From Gp13-AA77 sp035578005 (GTDB taxonomy: Bacteria > Acidobacteriota > Terriglobia > UBA7540), in contig DATJYK010000162.1 in the NCBI GenBank assembly GCA_035578005.1, forward strand, positions 9,515 to 73,514: a stretch of 64,000 bases of DNA, written 5' to 3'. Position numbers and translations under genes: made by a program. The notes below the pieces were generated by a model that worked only from the letters and a program-made list of their open reading frames with translations, was not told the origin of the DNA and ran no database searches. The number at the start of each line of letters is the position of its first letter. Positions within the stretch are counted from its first letter, which is position 1. Shown piece after piece: positions 43,104 to 53,341 of this stretch.

Positions 43104-45791
43104 CTAAGGCGATGCGGGTGGCGTCTTCTCGACACCGTCAAGGATGTCCATAGCCTTTCGGGCGTCGGCATCATCCGGCTTCAACTCCAGAGCAGCCTTC
43201 AGCTCGCGTCTGCCTTGTTCGATGTCGCCCTTGCGGCAATAAATCAGGCCGAGGTCGCGATGCAGCGCGGCATTCTCGGAGCACTGGCCGCACGTCTCCA
43301 AGGCTTCCTTGAGATCGGCGATCGCCAGCTCCCAGTTGCGCGCGCTGGCGGCTTCCACGCCGAAGTTGCCAAGCTGCTGAACGCGGTCCATCACGTGGCG
43401 GCTCTGCTCGAGTGATTGGAACCGGTCCATGTAGGTTTTCGCGTCCGCGCTGCCCGTCTTTCTCAAAGTCTGTGCCAGGTTGTACAAGGCGTCGGAGTTG
43501 TTCGGGTCCGCGTCCACCGCGGCCTTCAGATGTGCGATGGCATCCTGAGTTTTGCCCTGGCGCAGCAAGTTCTGGCCTAGCAGAAACTGGCCGTCCGAAT
43601 CACGCGGCTCAATTTGAACGAGCTTCTGAAGAAGCTCGGTGGACCGCGCAAGGTTTCCGAGTTGCCGTTCCACGTGAGCCAATAGATAAAGCGCCGCCGG
43701 ATAGTCGGGCAACAATCGCACGGCCGTCTGCAGCTCCGTGTGCGCTTCCTCTGGCCGGTTCTGATCGTATAGCGAGCGGCCCTTGTTGTAGTGCGCGGCG
43801 GGTGAATTCGAATCGAGGCGCACGGCTTCAGAGAATTCCCTCAACGCTCCCTGCGGATCGTAATGGTCCGCGAGCGCAATCCCGAGGTTCAAGTGCGCCG
43901 GCGCCGAATTAGGCTGCAGACTCACGACCTTCTGGAAGGTAGCGATGGCCTGGTCGCTCTTGCCCATTTTGGCCTGGACCATACCCAGCGCGCTGTACGC
44001 CCCGATATGGTTCGGCGAGACCTTCAGGGCGTTCTGAAACTGCTGCTCGGCCTCCGGCAGCTTGCCTTCGCCGGCCAGCACCAGTCCCAGATTCACGAAG
44101 GCCTGCGCGTACTTGGGATCATCCTGCACGGCCTGTTCGAACAGGCTGATGGCTTTCTGGTCCTGATGGCCGCGCCCATAAAGCACTCCAAGATTGCTCT
44201 TGGCCTCGGCGTAATGCGGGTTGATGGCAATGGCCGTCTGGAACTCCTTCTCCGCGTCAGGATCTCGCCCCATCGTCATGTAACGCAGCCCGAGCTGATT
44301 GTGCGCGGTGGCAAAGTTCGGATCGAGCTGAACCGCGCGCTCGAGCTCAGCCTGCTCACCCGAGGCGTCGCCGAGCTTGTCGAGCGCCAGTGAGAGGTTG
44401 TAGTGCATCTGGGCGTTATCCGGGTCGAGTTTGAGAGCCTGGCGGTACGCTTCCGCTGCTCCCTGTATGTTTCCTTCCCCGAGTAACTGATTGGCCTTGT
44501 TGTTCAGATTGCCGGCCTCAACGGCCTCATCACTCTTTTGCTTCAGGTTCTGGAAAGCCTGCAATTCTTGGCTGGCGGCAGCTTGCTGCTTGGATTTCGA
44601 AAGCGCGAGACCCAATTCGTAAAGCACCTCGGACGCGTTCGGGTTCAGCTTCTTGGCGGCTTCGAGCTCCGCCACCGACTCATTGAGTTTTCCGGTTCGC
44701 TCCAACACGAACCCCAGGTTGTAGTGCGCCTCGTAACTCGAAGGGTCGAGCGCGACCGCCCGCCGTAATGCACTCTCTGCCTCGGCGTATTCCCCGAGTC
44801 CTTTGTACGCCTGGCCCAGAACGTTGTAGCCCTCAGAGTCCTGTGGCTTGCGGCGGACATATTCCTTGAGCACGGGAATCGCAGCGCTGAACTGGCTCAG
44901 CATCATGTAGGCCTTGGCCAGCGAGAGCCGCGCGAGATCGTTCGACGGATCGAGTTGCAAGTCCTCCTGATATTCGCGGGCGGCTTCCTGGTATTGCTGA
45001 TGGTGCGCGTAAGCCGTGGCCAGGTTGAAGCGAAATTCGGGCGACTTCGGATGGGCCGCGACCAGCGCCCGGAAGAGAGGGATAGCCTCGCCATAACTGC
45101 CGTTCTCGGAGTAAGCGACCGCTAACGCCAAGTTCATATCGGCCGCGAGCGGCGCGGGCGGCGAGGCGGCCAACCCCTGCTTGAGAGAGTCGATGGCAGA
45201 GTCGTAGCGCTTCTGCGCGGAAAGTACCTGCGCGAGATTGTAGTAGGCAAAGGGAAACTTCGCATTGGCCGCGATGGCTGCCTTGAACTCGCTCGCGGCC
45301 TCGTCCAGGCTGCCCCGGTCCTGAAGGAGCGTGCCGAGTGCGTTGTGCGCCGCAAAGGACTCCGGCTTCTCCGCGATGGCCTTGCGAAGCTGCACTTCGG
45401 CGGCTGCGTTCTTGCGCTCGTGAATCAACGCCAGCGCAAGGTTGTAGTGCGCTTCCCACGAGGTGGGATCGATTCGTAACGCGGCTTCAAAGGCAGGAAC
45501 AGCGCAGGCGACGTCGCCCTTGCCGGCGTACAACGCGCCCAGAACATTGTAGGCGTCAGCCGCCGGATGCGAAGTGAGCGCGTCCCAGATCGCAGCCGTC
45601 TTCGGATCAGCCTTGGCGACGGACTGGCAAGTTGTGGGGAGCGTCGCCGCTGGCGTCAGGTTGACTGCCGTCGCCCCAGATTGTGTGGCGGCTGCGGTGG
45701 GAAGCAGCGCTGCGGATGCGGCCAGCGAGAGGAGCAAAATCCCGCAGGAAACTCGCCCTCGCCGAGACACGACTTGGGAAACATCACTCAC
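43104..45791 (-). CDS. Large secreted TPR protein
   Basis: About 895 residues from a GTG at 45791; no in-frame ATG precedes the domains, so the start is uncertain (a TTG at 45851 and a GTG at 45770 are alternatives). A signal peptide (VSCGILLLSLAASAALLPTAAA) precedes some 20 TPR units, e.g. AFEAALRIDPTSWEAHYNLALALIHERKN, YNLGFVLERTGKLNESVAELEAAKKLNPNAS, LGVLYGRGHQDQKAISLFEQAVQDDPKY. The final repeat region ends DILDGVEKTPPASP. A periplasmic or surface scaffold; partner unknown. It converges with the upstream CRTAC1 gene (36 bp between stops), which suggests the two are a functional pair. Confidence 0.82.
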   Translation of the reverse strand: MSDVSQVVSRRGRVSCGILLLSLAASAALLPTAAATQSGATAVNLTPAATLPTTCQSVAKADPKTAAIWDALTSHPAADAYNVLGALYAGKGDVACAVPAFEAALRIDPTSWEAHYNLALALIHERKNAAAEVQLRKAIAEKPESFAAHNALGTLLQDRGSLDEAASEFKAAIAANAKFPFAYYNLAQVLSAQKRYDSAIDSLKQGLAASPPAPLAADMNLALAVAYSENGSYGEAIPLFRALVAAHPKSPEFRFNLATAYAHHQQYQEAAREYQEDLQLDPSNDLARLSLAKAYMMLSQFSAAIPVLKEYVRRKPQDSEGYNVLGQAYKGLGEYAEAESALRRAVALDPSSYEAHYNLGFVLERTGKLNESVAELEAAKKLNPNASEVLYELGLALSKSKQQAAASQELQAFQNLKQKSDEAVEAGNLNNKANQLLGEGNIQGAAEAYRQALKLDPDNAQMHYNLSLALDKLGDASGEQAELERAVQLDPNFATAHNQLGLRYMTMGRDPDAEKEFQTAIAINPHYAEAKSNLGVLYGRGHQDQKAISLFEQAVQDDPKYAQAFVNLGLVLAGEGKLPEAEQQFQNALKVSPNHIGAYSALGMVQAKMGKSDQAIATFQKVVSLQPNSAPAHLNLGIALADHYDPQGALREFSEAVRLDSNSPAAHYNKGRSLYDQNRPEEAHTELQTAVRLLPDYPAALYLLAHVERQLGNLARSTELLQKLVQIEPRDSDGQFLLGQNLLRQGKTQDAIAHLKAAVDADPNNSDALYNLAQTLRKTGSADAKTYMDRFQSLEQSRHVMDRVQQLGNFGVEAASARNWELAIADLKEALETCGQCSENAALHRDLGLIYCRKGDIEQGRRELKAALELKPDDADARKAMDILDGVEKTPPASP

Positions 45792-45851
45792 AGTAAGCAG
45801 ATTATGCCATGAGCGATGGGGTTGAAGAGAGTCTGCTCCGATGGTGAGCAA

Positions 45852-46164
45852 GGACTCTCTCGTTCAAGGCGAGATTCCTCGCTGCGCTCGGGAGGACACG
45901 GCTGGACGTGTCTGTCTTGCGGACAAGGTAAATAGATTATATATGTAGCCTCGATATTAAGCGGCGACCCCGGGGGGCTTGCCGCTTTTTCTACACGCCC
46001 CCTCCCCGCCGCGGACGCTCGCGGCGCGTCCGAACAGATTGATTCAGGAGGCAGCCGGTGGGCGCGAAATGCAAATGATCGCGAGGTCGCTTGGCCAACC
46101 GGTACTGAATCAAGTATCTTAAATAAGCAGTCCGGTACATTTTTGTTCCACCGCCCGAGGCACC
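45852..46164. other. Intergenic region with composite repeat
   Basis: A diverged GAGCG hairpin half lies at 45866-45900. Then TGTAGCCTC (45944-45952), an AAGCGGC/GCCGCTT hairpin with TTTTT (45959-45990, terminator-like on the plus strand), ACACGCC and a GC palindrome (46007-46031) identical to 18955-18979. The order TGTAGCCTC, then ACACGCC, then the palindrome is the same at 18894-18979. Confidence 0.6.
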
Positions 46165-47517
46165 GTGCAGTCGGCGGCCTGCGAAATTACGACGTTCAGA
46201 ATTGACTTACGTAGGCTCACCGCCGGCCAAATCCGCTCCGGAAACGAGCTGGAGGCGGACGCCAAATCGCCAGCGAACGACGAACTTGATAAGCTGCACT
46301 TGGAAGTGGGGAGCACATTGCGCGCTTCGCTGAATCGAGGGAAGAAGGGAAGCCTCGCAGTCCCGTCCTGGCTGTGCATCGTTCTTGCCATGGCGTGGCT
46401 CACGTCAGCGGCTAGGTCTCAGAACAACCCGGCACCCCATGATGCGCAGACTGCCTTGGAGGAGGTCAAAGCTCTCGATCGCGCCGAGAAATACGACCAA
46501 GCCGTCGCGCAATGGCGGCGGCTCCTCCGGGACTTCCCTAATATGTCGGATGCCCGGCTCGGTTTGGCGGACGACTTGGCATTGCTCGATCGTTGCGAAG
46601 AAGACGGACGGCCAAGTTCAAATGAGTCGTCGCCTTATCCGCCGACAGTCGAGCAGGCCACGGTCACGGGCATTTGCTACTACCGCCGGAACGATCTACC
46701 CGCAGCCCTCAAACACCTCGAAGCTGCCATCACACTGGCCCCAGGCGACCGACTGCCAGCCATCTTCCTTGCGCGCGCTTATGCATCAAGTGGCCGGCCG
46801 CAAGAGGGCATTCGTGTGCTTGAGGCTTATCAAGCACGACGAGGGGAACAGGCCGACACCCTTTACTGGATCGGCGCCTCTTACGATCAACTCGCCGAAC
46901 AGGCTTACCAGACTCTGCTGAGGAAGCATCCGGATTCGTACTTGGTGCTGGAGACCCAAGGGGACCAACTCCTTCAGCAGCAGAAATACGAAGCAGCACT
47001 TGCGGCTTACCAGAAGGCGCTCGGCCTGGCGCCTGACGCGCCCGGCTTGCACTTCGACATCGGGAATACCTATTGGCGCATGGAGAAGTTTGACCAGGCG
47101 GCGTCCGCGCTCGAAGCGGAGTTGAAGTTGAACCCCAATCATGCTCAAGCGAATTTTGAACTCGGAGACATCGACGTGAAAGAGGGCCAAGTGGAAAAGG
47201 GTATTCCACTGCTCCAGAAGGCAGTGGCGCTGAACCCGAGCCTGACGGAAGCGCATCGATCGCTCGGAAGGGCGTTCCTTGCCGCGCGGCGGTACTCGGA
47301 GGCACTGCGCGAGCTCTCGATCGTGGTCCAGGCGGAACCGTCAGATCATACAGTGCACGCGATGCTGGCCAGCCTCTATCAGCGCATGGGGAATAGCGAA
47401 AAGGCAGCCGAGGAGACCCGGAAATCGAATGAGCTGATGAAGCAGCAGATGGCAGACCTTCAGCGCAAAGAGGCTGAGCAGACTCAAGAGGCCGGCTCAG
47501 CACCTCCCGGCCCCTAG
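46165..47517 (+). CDS. Membrane-anchored TPR protein
   Basis: 450 residues from a GTG at 46165 with GAGG five bases before it; another start nearer the hydrophobic segment cannot be excluded. Residues 1-65 are polar, then VPSWLCIVLAMAWLTSAA (about 66-84) forms a signal anchor. TPR repeats cover about 95-430: LEEVKALDRAEKYDQAVAQWRRLLRDFPNMSDARLGLADDLA, YEAALAAYQKALGLAPDAPGLHFDIGNTYWRMEKFDQAASALEAELKLNPNH. The C-terminus is rich in K, Q and E. Convergent with the second CRTAC1 gene (52 bp between stops), repeating the TPR/CRTAC1 arrangement. Confidence 0.75.
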   Translation: MQSAACEITTFRIDLRRLTAGQIRSGNELEADAKSPANDELDKLHLEVGSTLRASLNRGKKGSLAVPSWLCIVLAMAWLTSAARSQNNPAPHDAQTALEEVKALDRAEKYDQAVAQWRRLLRDFPNMSDARLGLADDLALLDRCEEDGRPSSNESSPYPPTVEQATVTGICYYRRNDLPAALKHLEAAITLAPGDRLPAIFLARAYASSGRPQEGIRVLEAYQARRGEQADTLYWIGASYDQLAEQAYQTLLRKHPDSYLVLETQGDQLLQQQKYEAALAAYQKALGLAPDAPGLHFDIGNTYWRMEKFDQAASALEAELKLNPNHAQANFELGDIDVKEGQVEKGIPLLQKAVALNPSLTEAHRSLGRAFLAARRYSEALRELSIVVQAEPSDHTVHAMLASLYQRMGNSEKAAEETRKSNELMKQQMADLQRKEAEQTQEAGSAPPGP

Positions 47518-47569
47518 GCCGGCAACTTGCAGGAAGACGACTTGCTCCACAATTGCCGTTCATATGTAG

Positions 47570-49408
47570 TCAGCCTTTGTTGTGGCCGCCTTCATGGCCA
47601 GAATTGGGTGCACGCCGGAGCGGGCGATAGGGGGAGGGAATTCGGCCTTGTCCCTCGCGCACAACGACGACTTGATTGGGATCCAGGTGCGTGAGCCGGT
47701 CCACCGTTCCGCTTGGCCACCGGATTTCAACGAGGTCGACGAGGTCGCGTCGGCCAAGCCCGAAGTGAAGGCGTGTATCGTTGCTGGAGCAAAAGCTGCC
47801 GCCGGTGCGAACGCGATCATACTGGGTGAGATCGCCCGCCACCACTTTGACTGCCGCGCCAATGCCGTCGCGGTTGCTTTTCACGCCTATGGTTTTCACC
47901 TGCAGCCAGTGGCCTGCCTGATTGCCGCCGTCGTTGCGAAGCAGGGTGGGCCGCTCGTCGATGTTAACGATGGCCACGTCCAGGTCGCCGTCATTGTCGT
48001 AGTCGCAGAAGGCGCCTCCACGTCCCGGAAGGCGCAGCGCCGCCAGTCCCACTTGGGAATTCACCGGCTTGAATCTGCGATTACCCACGTTGGCCAGCAG
48101 CAGGGGTGGCTGACGGTACGAGGAGCCTTTCGCTCGCTCCGCTTCGGGATAAACGTGGCCGTTCACGCAGAACAGGTCCTTAAGCCCGTCATTGTTATAG
48201 TCGATGAAGAAGGTCGCCCATCCGAGATTCGGAATCGTCGCCTCCGCCACGCCGGAAGGATATGAGATGTCCGAAAAAATCCCTTTGCCATCATTGTGGA
48301 ACAAGGTGAAGTTATCCTCGGCGAATTCGGTGATGAAGACGTCCGTCCAGCCGTCGTTGTCGATATCGCCGAGCGCCAAGCCCATGTTGGACTGCTCCAG
48401 ACCCTCGCCATTGTAAGCGATTCCCGCTGTGACTCCGACCTCCTCAAACGAGCCGTCACCCTTGTTGTGATAGAAGTAGTTCGGATTCGAATCGTTGGCC
48501 ACCAGAATGTCCGGCCGTCCGTCGCCATCGAAATCCTCAAAGGCGACGCTGAAGCCGTAATAGAGCTTGGTGTCGGTAACGCCGGCCTTGGCGGTGACGT
48601 CCGTAAAGGTTCCGTCGCCGTTGTTATGGTAAAGAACGTCCGGCGCTCCACGGAAGCCGCGCGGCCCGCAAGCCGCCACCTTGATGCCCTTGAACTGACA
48701 GGTCATGTGGTCATAGTCCGCCAGCCGGTGAACGTCAAAATCAAGGTATCGGGAGACGTAGAGGTCCAGAAAGCCGTCATTGTCGTAGTCGCCGAAGGCT
48801 GCGCCGGCGCTCCAGGAAGGATCACCGCCCACGCCAGCCTGTTCTGTGGCATCCGTAAACGTTCCATCGCCATTGTTTCGATAGAGGATGTTCTTACCAT
48901 AGGTATACACAAAGAGGTCGACATTTCCATCGTTGTTATAATCCGCCGCCACCGCCCCACAACCCCATCCGCGGCCCTCGACGTGGGCGGCACGGGTGAC
49001 GTCCGTAAAGGTTCCGTCACCGTTGTTCCGAAAAAGGTAGTTTCGAGTTGGGCTGCCGCTGTTTGAGGGTCTCAGAAGCTGGTCAATCGTTGAGCCGTTG
49101 ACAATGTAAAGGTCTACGTACCCGTCATTGTTGTAATCAAACCAAACGCAGCCGGTGCCGTTGACCTCAATAATGTACTTCTTCTCCGGCGTTCCGCAGA
49201 CCAGTTTGGGCGTGATGCCCGCCTCGGCGGCCACGTCTCGAAAAGTAATCTGAGGCTCAGCTCCCGCAGCAGCCGGGCCAAACTGTGAATGGCGTTGCGC
49301 TGTGGGCAGGAGGCCACGGAGCAGGGAATCCTGCGAGCCGAAATTGAATAACCCGAGCGACAGCAACCGTGAGCAGAACGTGCGCCGAGAGACACCTGAG
49401 TGCGTCAT
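47570..49408 (-). CDS. CRTAC1-type FG-GAP / ASPIC-UnbV protein
   Basis: 612 residues, ATG at 49408, Tat-like start (MTHSGVSRRTFCSRLLSLGLF). Propeller loops include WFDYNNDGYVDLYIVNG, DYNNDGNVDLFVYTYG, DYDNDGFLDLYVSRY, DFDGDGRPDILVAND, DIDNDGWTDVFITE, DYNNDGLKDLFCVNG and DYDNDGDLDVAIVN. The ASPIC/UnbV domain is RDGIGAAVKVV ... GSFCSSNDTRLHFGLGRRDLVDLVEIRWPSGTVDRL. About 20 residues at the N-terminal side of the propeller (EAGITPKLVCGTPEKKYIIEVNGTGC) parallel SQKYLIEAMGSGVGVFDYD in the first CRTAC1, so the two are paralogs. It diverges from a TPR gene (133 bp apart). Confidence 0.9.
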   Translation of the reverse strand: MTHSGVSRRTFCSRLLSLGLFNFGSQDSLLRGLLPTAQRHSQFGPAAAGAEPQITFRDVAAEAGITPKLVCGTPEKKYIIEVNGTGCVWFDYNNDGYVDLYIVNGSTIDQLLRPSNSGSPTRNYLFRNNGDGTFTDVTRAAHVEGRGWGCGAVAADYNNDGNVDLFVYTYGKNILYRNNGDGTFTDATEQAGVGGDPSWSAGAAFGDYDNDGFLDLYVSRYLDFDVHRLADYDHMTCQFKGIKVAACGPRGFRGAPDVLYHNNGDGTFTDVTAKAGVTDTKLYYGFSVAFEDFDGDGRPDILVANDSNPNYFYHNKGDGSFEEVGVTAGIAYNGEGLEQSNMGLALGDIDNDGWTDVFITEFAEDNFTLFHNDGKGIFSDISYPSGVAEATIPNLGWATFFIDYNNDGLKDLFCVNGHVYPEAERAKGSSYRQPPLLLANVGNRRFKPVNSQVGLAALRLPGRGGAFCDYDNDGDLDVAIVNIDERPTLLRNDGGNQAGHWLQVKTIGVKSNRDGIGAAVKVVAGDLTQYDRVRTGGSFCSSNDTRLHFGLGRRDLVDLVEIRWPSGTVDRLTHLDPNQVVVVREGQGRIPSPYRPLRRAPNSGHEGGHNKG

Positions 49409-49541
49409 TCCTGCGCCTGCCTCATGAGTTCGTTCGCCTTGATGCGCTTGGCGCCTCTCCGCATAAGTTGGAGGATGAGGGCTGGCAATCAGGCCTCAAT
49501 CGGGCTGCGTTGCCAGCCGATGTCGGCTGCCCTAAACTAAG

Positions 49542-51287
49542 ATGAGTATGCTTTCTTGTTCGCGTTTCCCACTGCAATTGGGCCTCGCGCTTGTGCTGTG
49601 CACTATTCCAGTTCGAGCACAGGCGGCGCCTTCGGCAACTCAAAGTGACGGACAGTCTGGCGCGTCCACTTCGAACTCGGGGACGAACGCGCAACAGCTC
49701 TTCGACTCCGCTTCCGGCCTCATTCGCCAGAGTCGCTTCGCCGAGGCGGCCCGGTTGCTCCAACAGGCGGTGGCCGTTTCCCCGCAGTCGCCCGGCATCC
49801 ATCACTATCTTGGATACGCACTCTGGAAGCAGGACAAGTGGGCGGCTGCCGAGGTCGAATTCAAGAAAGCGCACCAGCTCGACCCGAACAACCCCTACAC
49901 ACTTTACTTTCTGGCACGAATCGCGCAGTCGACGCAACGCACCGAGGAGGCCATCAGGGATTACGAAGCCATCCTGGCCCTCGGGCTGGCCATTTACGAC
50001 ACGAACCAGCGGCTCGGGCAGTTGTACGCTGACCGGGGCCAGCTTGAGAAAGCTCGCGGCAGCCTCGAGGCCGGTCTCAAAGAGACCCCGTGGGAGAGCG
50101 CGCTCTACTATCAGCTCGGACGCATTGATCAGAAGACCGGTCACCCAGCGGCTGCCCGTGAGGAATTCGCCTCTGCTGAGAGGCTGAAGGGCGCGAGCCA
50201 AGTTGCGGTTCAGCATCTCCTCGCGCTCGATCAGGCGGCGAGCAGCCACCAGGAGGATGAGGTCGCGCGGCTGCGGACGCAGATTCTGGCCGAAGCCTCC
50301 GCGGACCCGGAGATTCTGGAGTCGGCGGGCGTGCTGCTGGCAAGGGCAGGGCTGTACGACCAAGCTCGCGAGCCGCTGGAGCGGAGCGTGCAGCTTGATC
50401 CCGGCTCTTTCGAGGCTCATTGCAACCTCGGACTTGCTCTTCTCCACCTCAACCAGGATCACGACGCCGAGGCTAGTCTGCTGGCGGCCTCGAAACTGCG
50501 GCCCGAGTCGGTGGAAGTCAATCGGGCGCTGGCCGTTCTCTACGTCGGGCAGAACCGGAATGCGGAAGCCATCGAGCGCTTGCGCGCGGCCAACCAGGCG
50601 TCGCCCGGCGATGCCAAGGTTCTTTCCTTGCTGGGGCAGCAATACCTCCAGGGCCACTTCGTCAAGGAGGCTGTTGCCGCCTTGCGGGAAGCCGTGAAGC
50701 TTGAGCCGAGCGACCCGAACCTCAGATTTCTGCTGATTGACGCTTATCGCGCCGCCGACGATGATCAGGGAATTCAGGTCGCCCAGGAAACAATTCGCCT
50801 CTTCCCCGACTCGGGCCGCGCCTACTATGAGGCCGCCGAGGAACTGGTGAATGCCGGCCGCTTTGACGACGCCCATCCCTACGCTGAGCAGGCGGCGCAG
50901 AAGGACCCGCGGCTTGTCGAAGGCTGGAATGCGCTGGCCGACCTCGATGCCAAAAGCGGTAAGTACGACCTGGCTCTCAAGGAGTTTGAGCAGGCCCAGA
51001 GCCTCGACGCCTCGAATGTGGACGCAGCGCGGGGCATTGCGGAGAACCTGATCCGCTTGAAGCGATACGACGAAGCCCTGTCTCATATTCGGCAGGCACT
51101 GAACGCCCATCCGCGCGACGCTGCGCTGTACTTCAGCCTCATGCAGGTTTACACGAGGACCGGACAGCGAGATGAGGCGGCGAAGATCGCCGCAACCTAT
51201 CAGCAACTCCGATCCGAGGAAACGGCGGCGCACGATGCCCAAGCGCCGCGCCCGTACACGCCCGCTGACAAGACGGCCAATCCCTGA
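49542..51287 (+). CDS. Secreted TPR protein
   Basis: 581 residues from the ATG at 49542. Signal peptide MSMLSCSRFPLQLGLALVLCTIPVRAQA. About 14 TPR units fill the rest, for example FDSASGLIRQSRFAEAARLLQQAVAVSPQSPGIHHYLGYALWKQDKWAAAEVEFKKAHQLDPNNP and NRALAVLYVGQNRNAEAIERLRAANQASPGD. The C-terminal tail (SEETAAHDAQAPRPYTPADKTANP) is unstructured. Exported scaffold of unknown partner; divergent from the second CRTAC1 gene and convergent with the next TPR gene (43 bp between stops). Confidence 0.85.
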   Translation: MSMLSCSRFPLQLGLALVLCTIPVRAQAAPSATQSDGQSGASTSNSGTNAQQLFDSASGLIRQSRFAEAARLLQQAVAVSPQSPGIHHYLGYALWKQDKWAAAEVEFKKAHQLDPNNPYTLYFLARIAQSTQRTEEAIRDYEAILALGLAIYDTNQRLGQLYADRGQLEKARGSLEAGLKETPWESALYYQLGRIDQKTGHPAAAREEFASAERLKGASQVAVQHLLALDQAASSHQEDEVARLRTQILAEASADPEILESAGVLLARAGLYDQAREPLERSVQLDPGSFEAHCNLGLALLHLNQDHDAEASLLAASKLRPESVEVNRALAVLYVGQNRNAEAIERLRAANQASPGDAKVLSLLGQQYLQGHFVKEAVAALREAVKLEPSDPNLRFLLIDAYRAADDDQGIQVAQETIRLFPDSGRAYYEAAEELVNAGRFDDAHPYAEQAAQKDPRLVEGWNALADLDAKSGKYDLALKEFEQAQSLDASNVDAARGIAENLIRLKRYDEALSHIRQALNAHPRDAALYFSLMQVYTRTGQRDEAAKIAATYQQLRSEETAAHDAQAPRPYTPADKTANP

Positions 51288-51330
51288 TTCCAGGTTGGAC
51301 GCCCAACGACGCCTTAGGGTTTGCGTCATT

Positions 51331-53142
51331 CTACTTCAACCCACTCCCTTTTCCGGAGTAGCCAAGTTCCCTGGCTTTGGCGAGCTCCGCCTGCCCTGCT
51401 GTGGAGTCGCCTTTCTGCGTCAATAAAATTCCCAAATTGTAGTGAGCCTGGGCGAGGTCGTCCTGCAGCGCGATGGCTTTCTGCAATTGCTCAATGGCGC
51501 CTGTGAGGTTCCCTTGCGCGGCCAGCAGACTGGCAGTGTTGTTTCGAGCCGCCGCGTCCTGGGGTTGCAGTTCGAGGGCTTTGCGAAACTCCGCCATGGC
51601 GGCCTCTTCTTGGCCGGCCTTGGCTAAAGCCACACCCAAGTGGTTGTGCGCCTCTGGTGAACTTGGTTCTGCCTCGACAGCGCTCCTGAACTCCCGAACC
51701 GCCTGCTGCAAATTTCCGGCCGACAGGGCGTCGAGTCCGTGGCCGATGTCGAGGGTGGCCTCGGTGGCCCGTTCGCCCTGTTCGTGCTGCAACTGCCGGA
51801 TTCTCCCAAACTCCGCGAACTCGCGCGCGGCCGCTGCCGAGTCTCCCTGACGCTCCAGTAGCCGTGCCAACGTGTAATGTGCGTTGGCATTGTTGGGGTC
51901 AAGTTCCAAAGCGGTGCGCATCTCTAGGATCGCTTGCGGGACCTGCCCACACTGCGAGAGAGCAAGGCCTAGACGATAGTGATATTCGGTGTTTCGAGGC
52001 TGCAGGGCCACAGCTTTCTGAAGCTCAGGCACCGCGAGACTGAGCTCCGATTGCGCCAGACTCAAGACCCCGAGGTTGTAGTGGGCATCGACGTAGTCCG
52101 GTTTGAGCTGTGAAGCCCTTTTAAAGGCGGCGCCCGCCTCGTCCAAACGGCCTAAGGCAACGAGAGCAACCCCGAGGTTGTTGTAGGCCTCGGCAAAGCT
52201 GGGGTCCAGTTCCACCGTCCTCCGGAATTCCGCCAGGGCCTCCTGGTTTCGATTCAGGCGAAGATTGCACCGCCCCAGCCCGTAGTGGGCCGGAGCCGAG
52301 CCTGGCGTGGAGAGTAGTACGGCCTTGAACCGCTCCGCGGCTTGGGCCACTTCACCGGCCTGAAGCAGTAGTTCGCCCGTTCGGATCTGGGCGTCAACAT
52401 AATCCGGCTTCAGCCTTAGCGCATCCCGGAACTCAGCCAAGGCACTGGCTACGTCGTTCTTGCTCGAGTACGCCAGCCCGAGGTTGTAATGGGCCTCGGG
52501 ATAATCGGGCCTCAGGGCCACCGACCGGCGCAAGTGAGCGATGGCCTCATCAATTTTCCCGAGTGAGACTAACGCCACACCCAGGTCATTCTGGGCTTCG
52601 GCGTAGTCGGGTTTCAGCTTCAAAGCCGTTGAAAACTCTTCGGCCGCCGCCTGTGCCTGGCCGTCGGAGGAAAGAGCGAGTCCGAGTCGATAGTGATTCT
52701 GCGGCGAATCAGGCCCAAGCCGCACTGCCGAGCGCAGCGCCTGAGTTGATGCAGCGACCTCGCCGGTGCGCAATAGGGCGAGGCCCAGATTCGACCAAGC
52801 CTCGGCGTCCTTGGGATCAAGATTCAGGCAGGATCGGAACTCTGAAATGGCCTGTCTGATATTTCCTTTGCCGATGAAGGCGACGCCCAGACTGTTGTGA
52901 ACGTCGGCGATTGAAGGATCGATCTTCAGTGCAGCCTGAAAGTCTGCAATGGCCTCGTCGAAGCGGCGCTCCGCCAGCAGGCGATCGCCGTCCTGCTCAA
53001 GCGCTGCCGCCTTGGGATCAACAAACCCCTGCAGGCCGGAAGGGACGGCTGGCGTTGCGAGCGACGCGCCACGCCCGGTCAGCAAGAACACCCCAACGGT
53101 CGCAGCCAAAACCGGAGCGAGTCGCGAGGGCCTGTATTTCAT
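51331..53142 (-). CDS. Secreted TPR protein
   Basis: 603 residues from the ATG at 53142, behind GAAGGA; the longer frame starting at 53286 has no site. Signal peptide MKYRPSRLAPVLAATVGVFLLTGRGASLA. About 15 regular TPR units follow (FDEAIADFQAALKIDPSIADVHNSLGVAFIGKGNIRQAISEFRSCLNLDPKD; AQNDLGVALVSLGKIDEAIAHLRRSVALRPDYPEAHYNLGLAYSSK). The units are close to consensus, which suggests a long superhelix. Divergent from the next TPR gene; one of six exported TPR genes in the 43-56 kb island. Confidence 0.85.
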   Translation of the reverse strand: MKYRPSRLAPVLAATVGVFLLTGRGASLATPAVPSGLQGFVDPKAAALEQDGDRLLAERRFDEAIADFQAALKIDPSIADVHNSLGVAFIGKGNIRQAISEFRSCLNLDPKDAEAWSNLGLALLRTGEVAASTQALRSAVRLGPDSPQNHYRLGLALSSDGQAQAAAEEFSTALKLKPDYAEAQNDLGVALVSLGKIDEAIAHLRRSVALRPDYPEAHYNLGLAYSSKNDVASALAEFRDALRLKPDYVDAQIRTGELLLQAGEVAQAAERFKAVLLSTPGSAPAHYGLGRCNLRLNRNQEALAEFRRTVELDPSFAEAYNNLGVALVALGRLDEAGAAFKRASQLKPDYVDAHYNLGVLSLAQSELSLAVPELQKAVALQPRNTEYHYRLGLALSQCGQVPQAILEMRTALELDPNNANAHYTLARLLERQGDSAAAAREFAEFGRIRQLQHEQGERATEATLDIGHGLDALSAGNLQQAVREFRSAVEAEPSSPEAHNHLGVALAKAGQEEAAMAEFRKALELQPQDAAARNNTASLLAAQGNLTGAIEQLQKAIALQDDLAQAHYNLGILLTQKGDSTAGQAELAKARELGYSGKGSGLK

Positions 53143-53341
53143 GAGACGTGTTCCTTCACGTTCGTATTCCCCGCTCAGGGCCTCAATTCGGCTCTGGCGG
53201 CGAATCGGATTCTTCCACGGGTCCTGGCTTCCGATACACGACTCTGACGCCAGAGCAAGCCCTGGCCCTACGATGCCGTCCAGCAACTTTATGATAGACT
53301 GCTTTCAGCCTCACACGGCACGCGCAAGGAAGGGTTGGCCC

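Noticed and set aside
49422..51329. 635-codon minus-strand open frame
   Set aside because: Exactly antisense to the clear TPR gene at 49542-51287. Its sequence has no domain pattern; long antisense frames are common in GC-rich genes.
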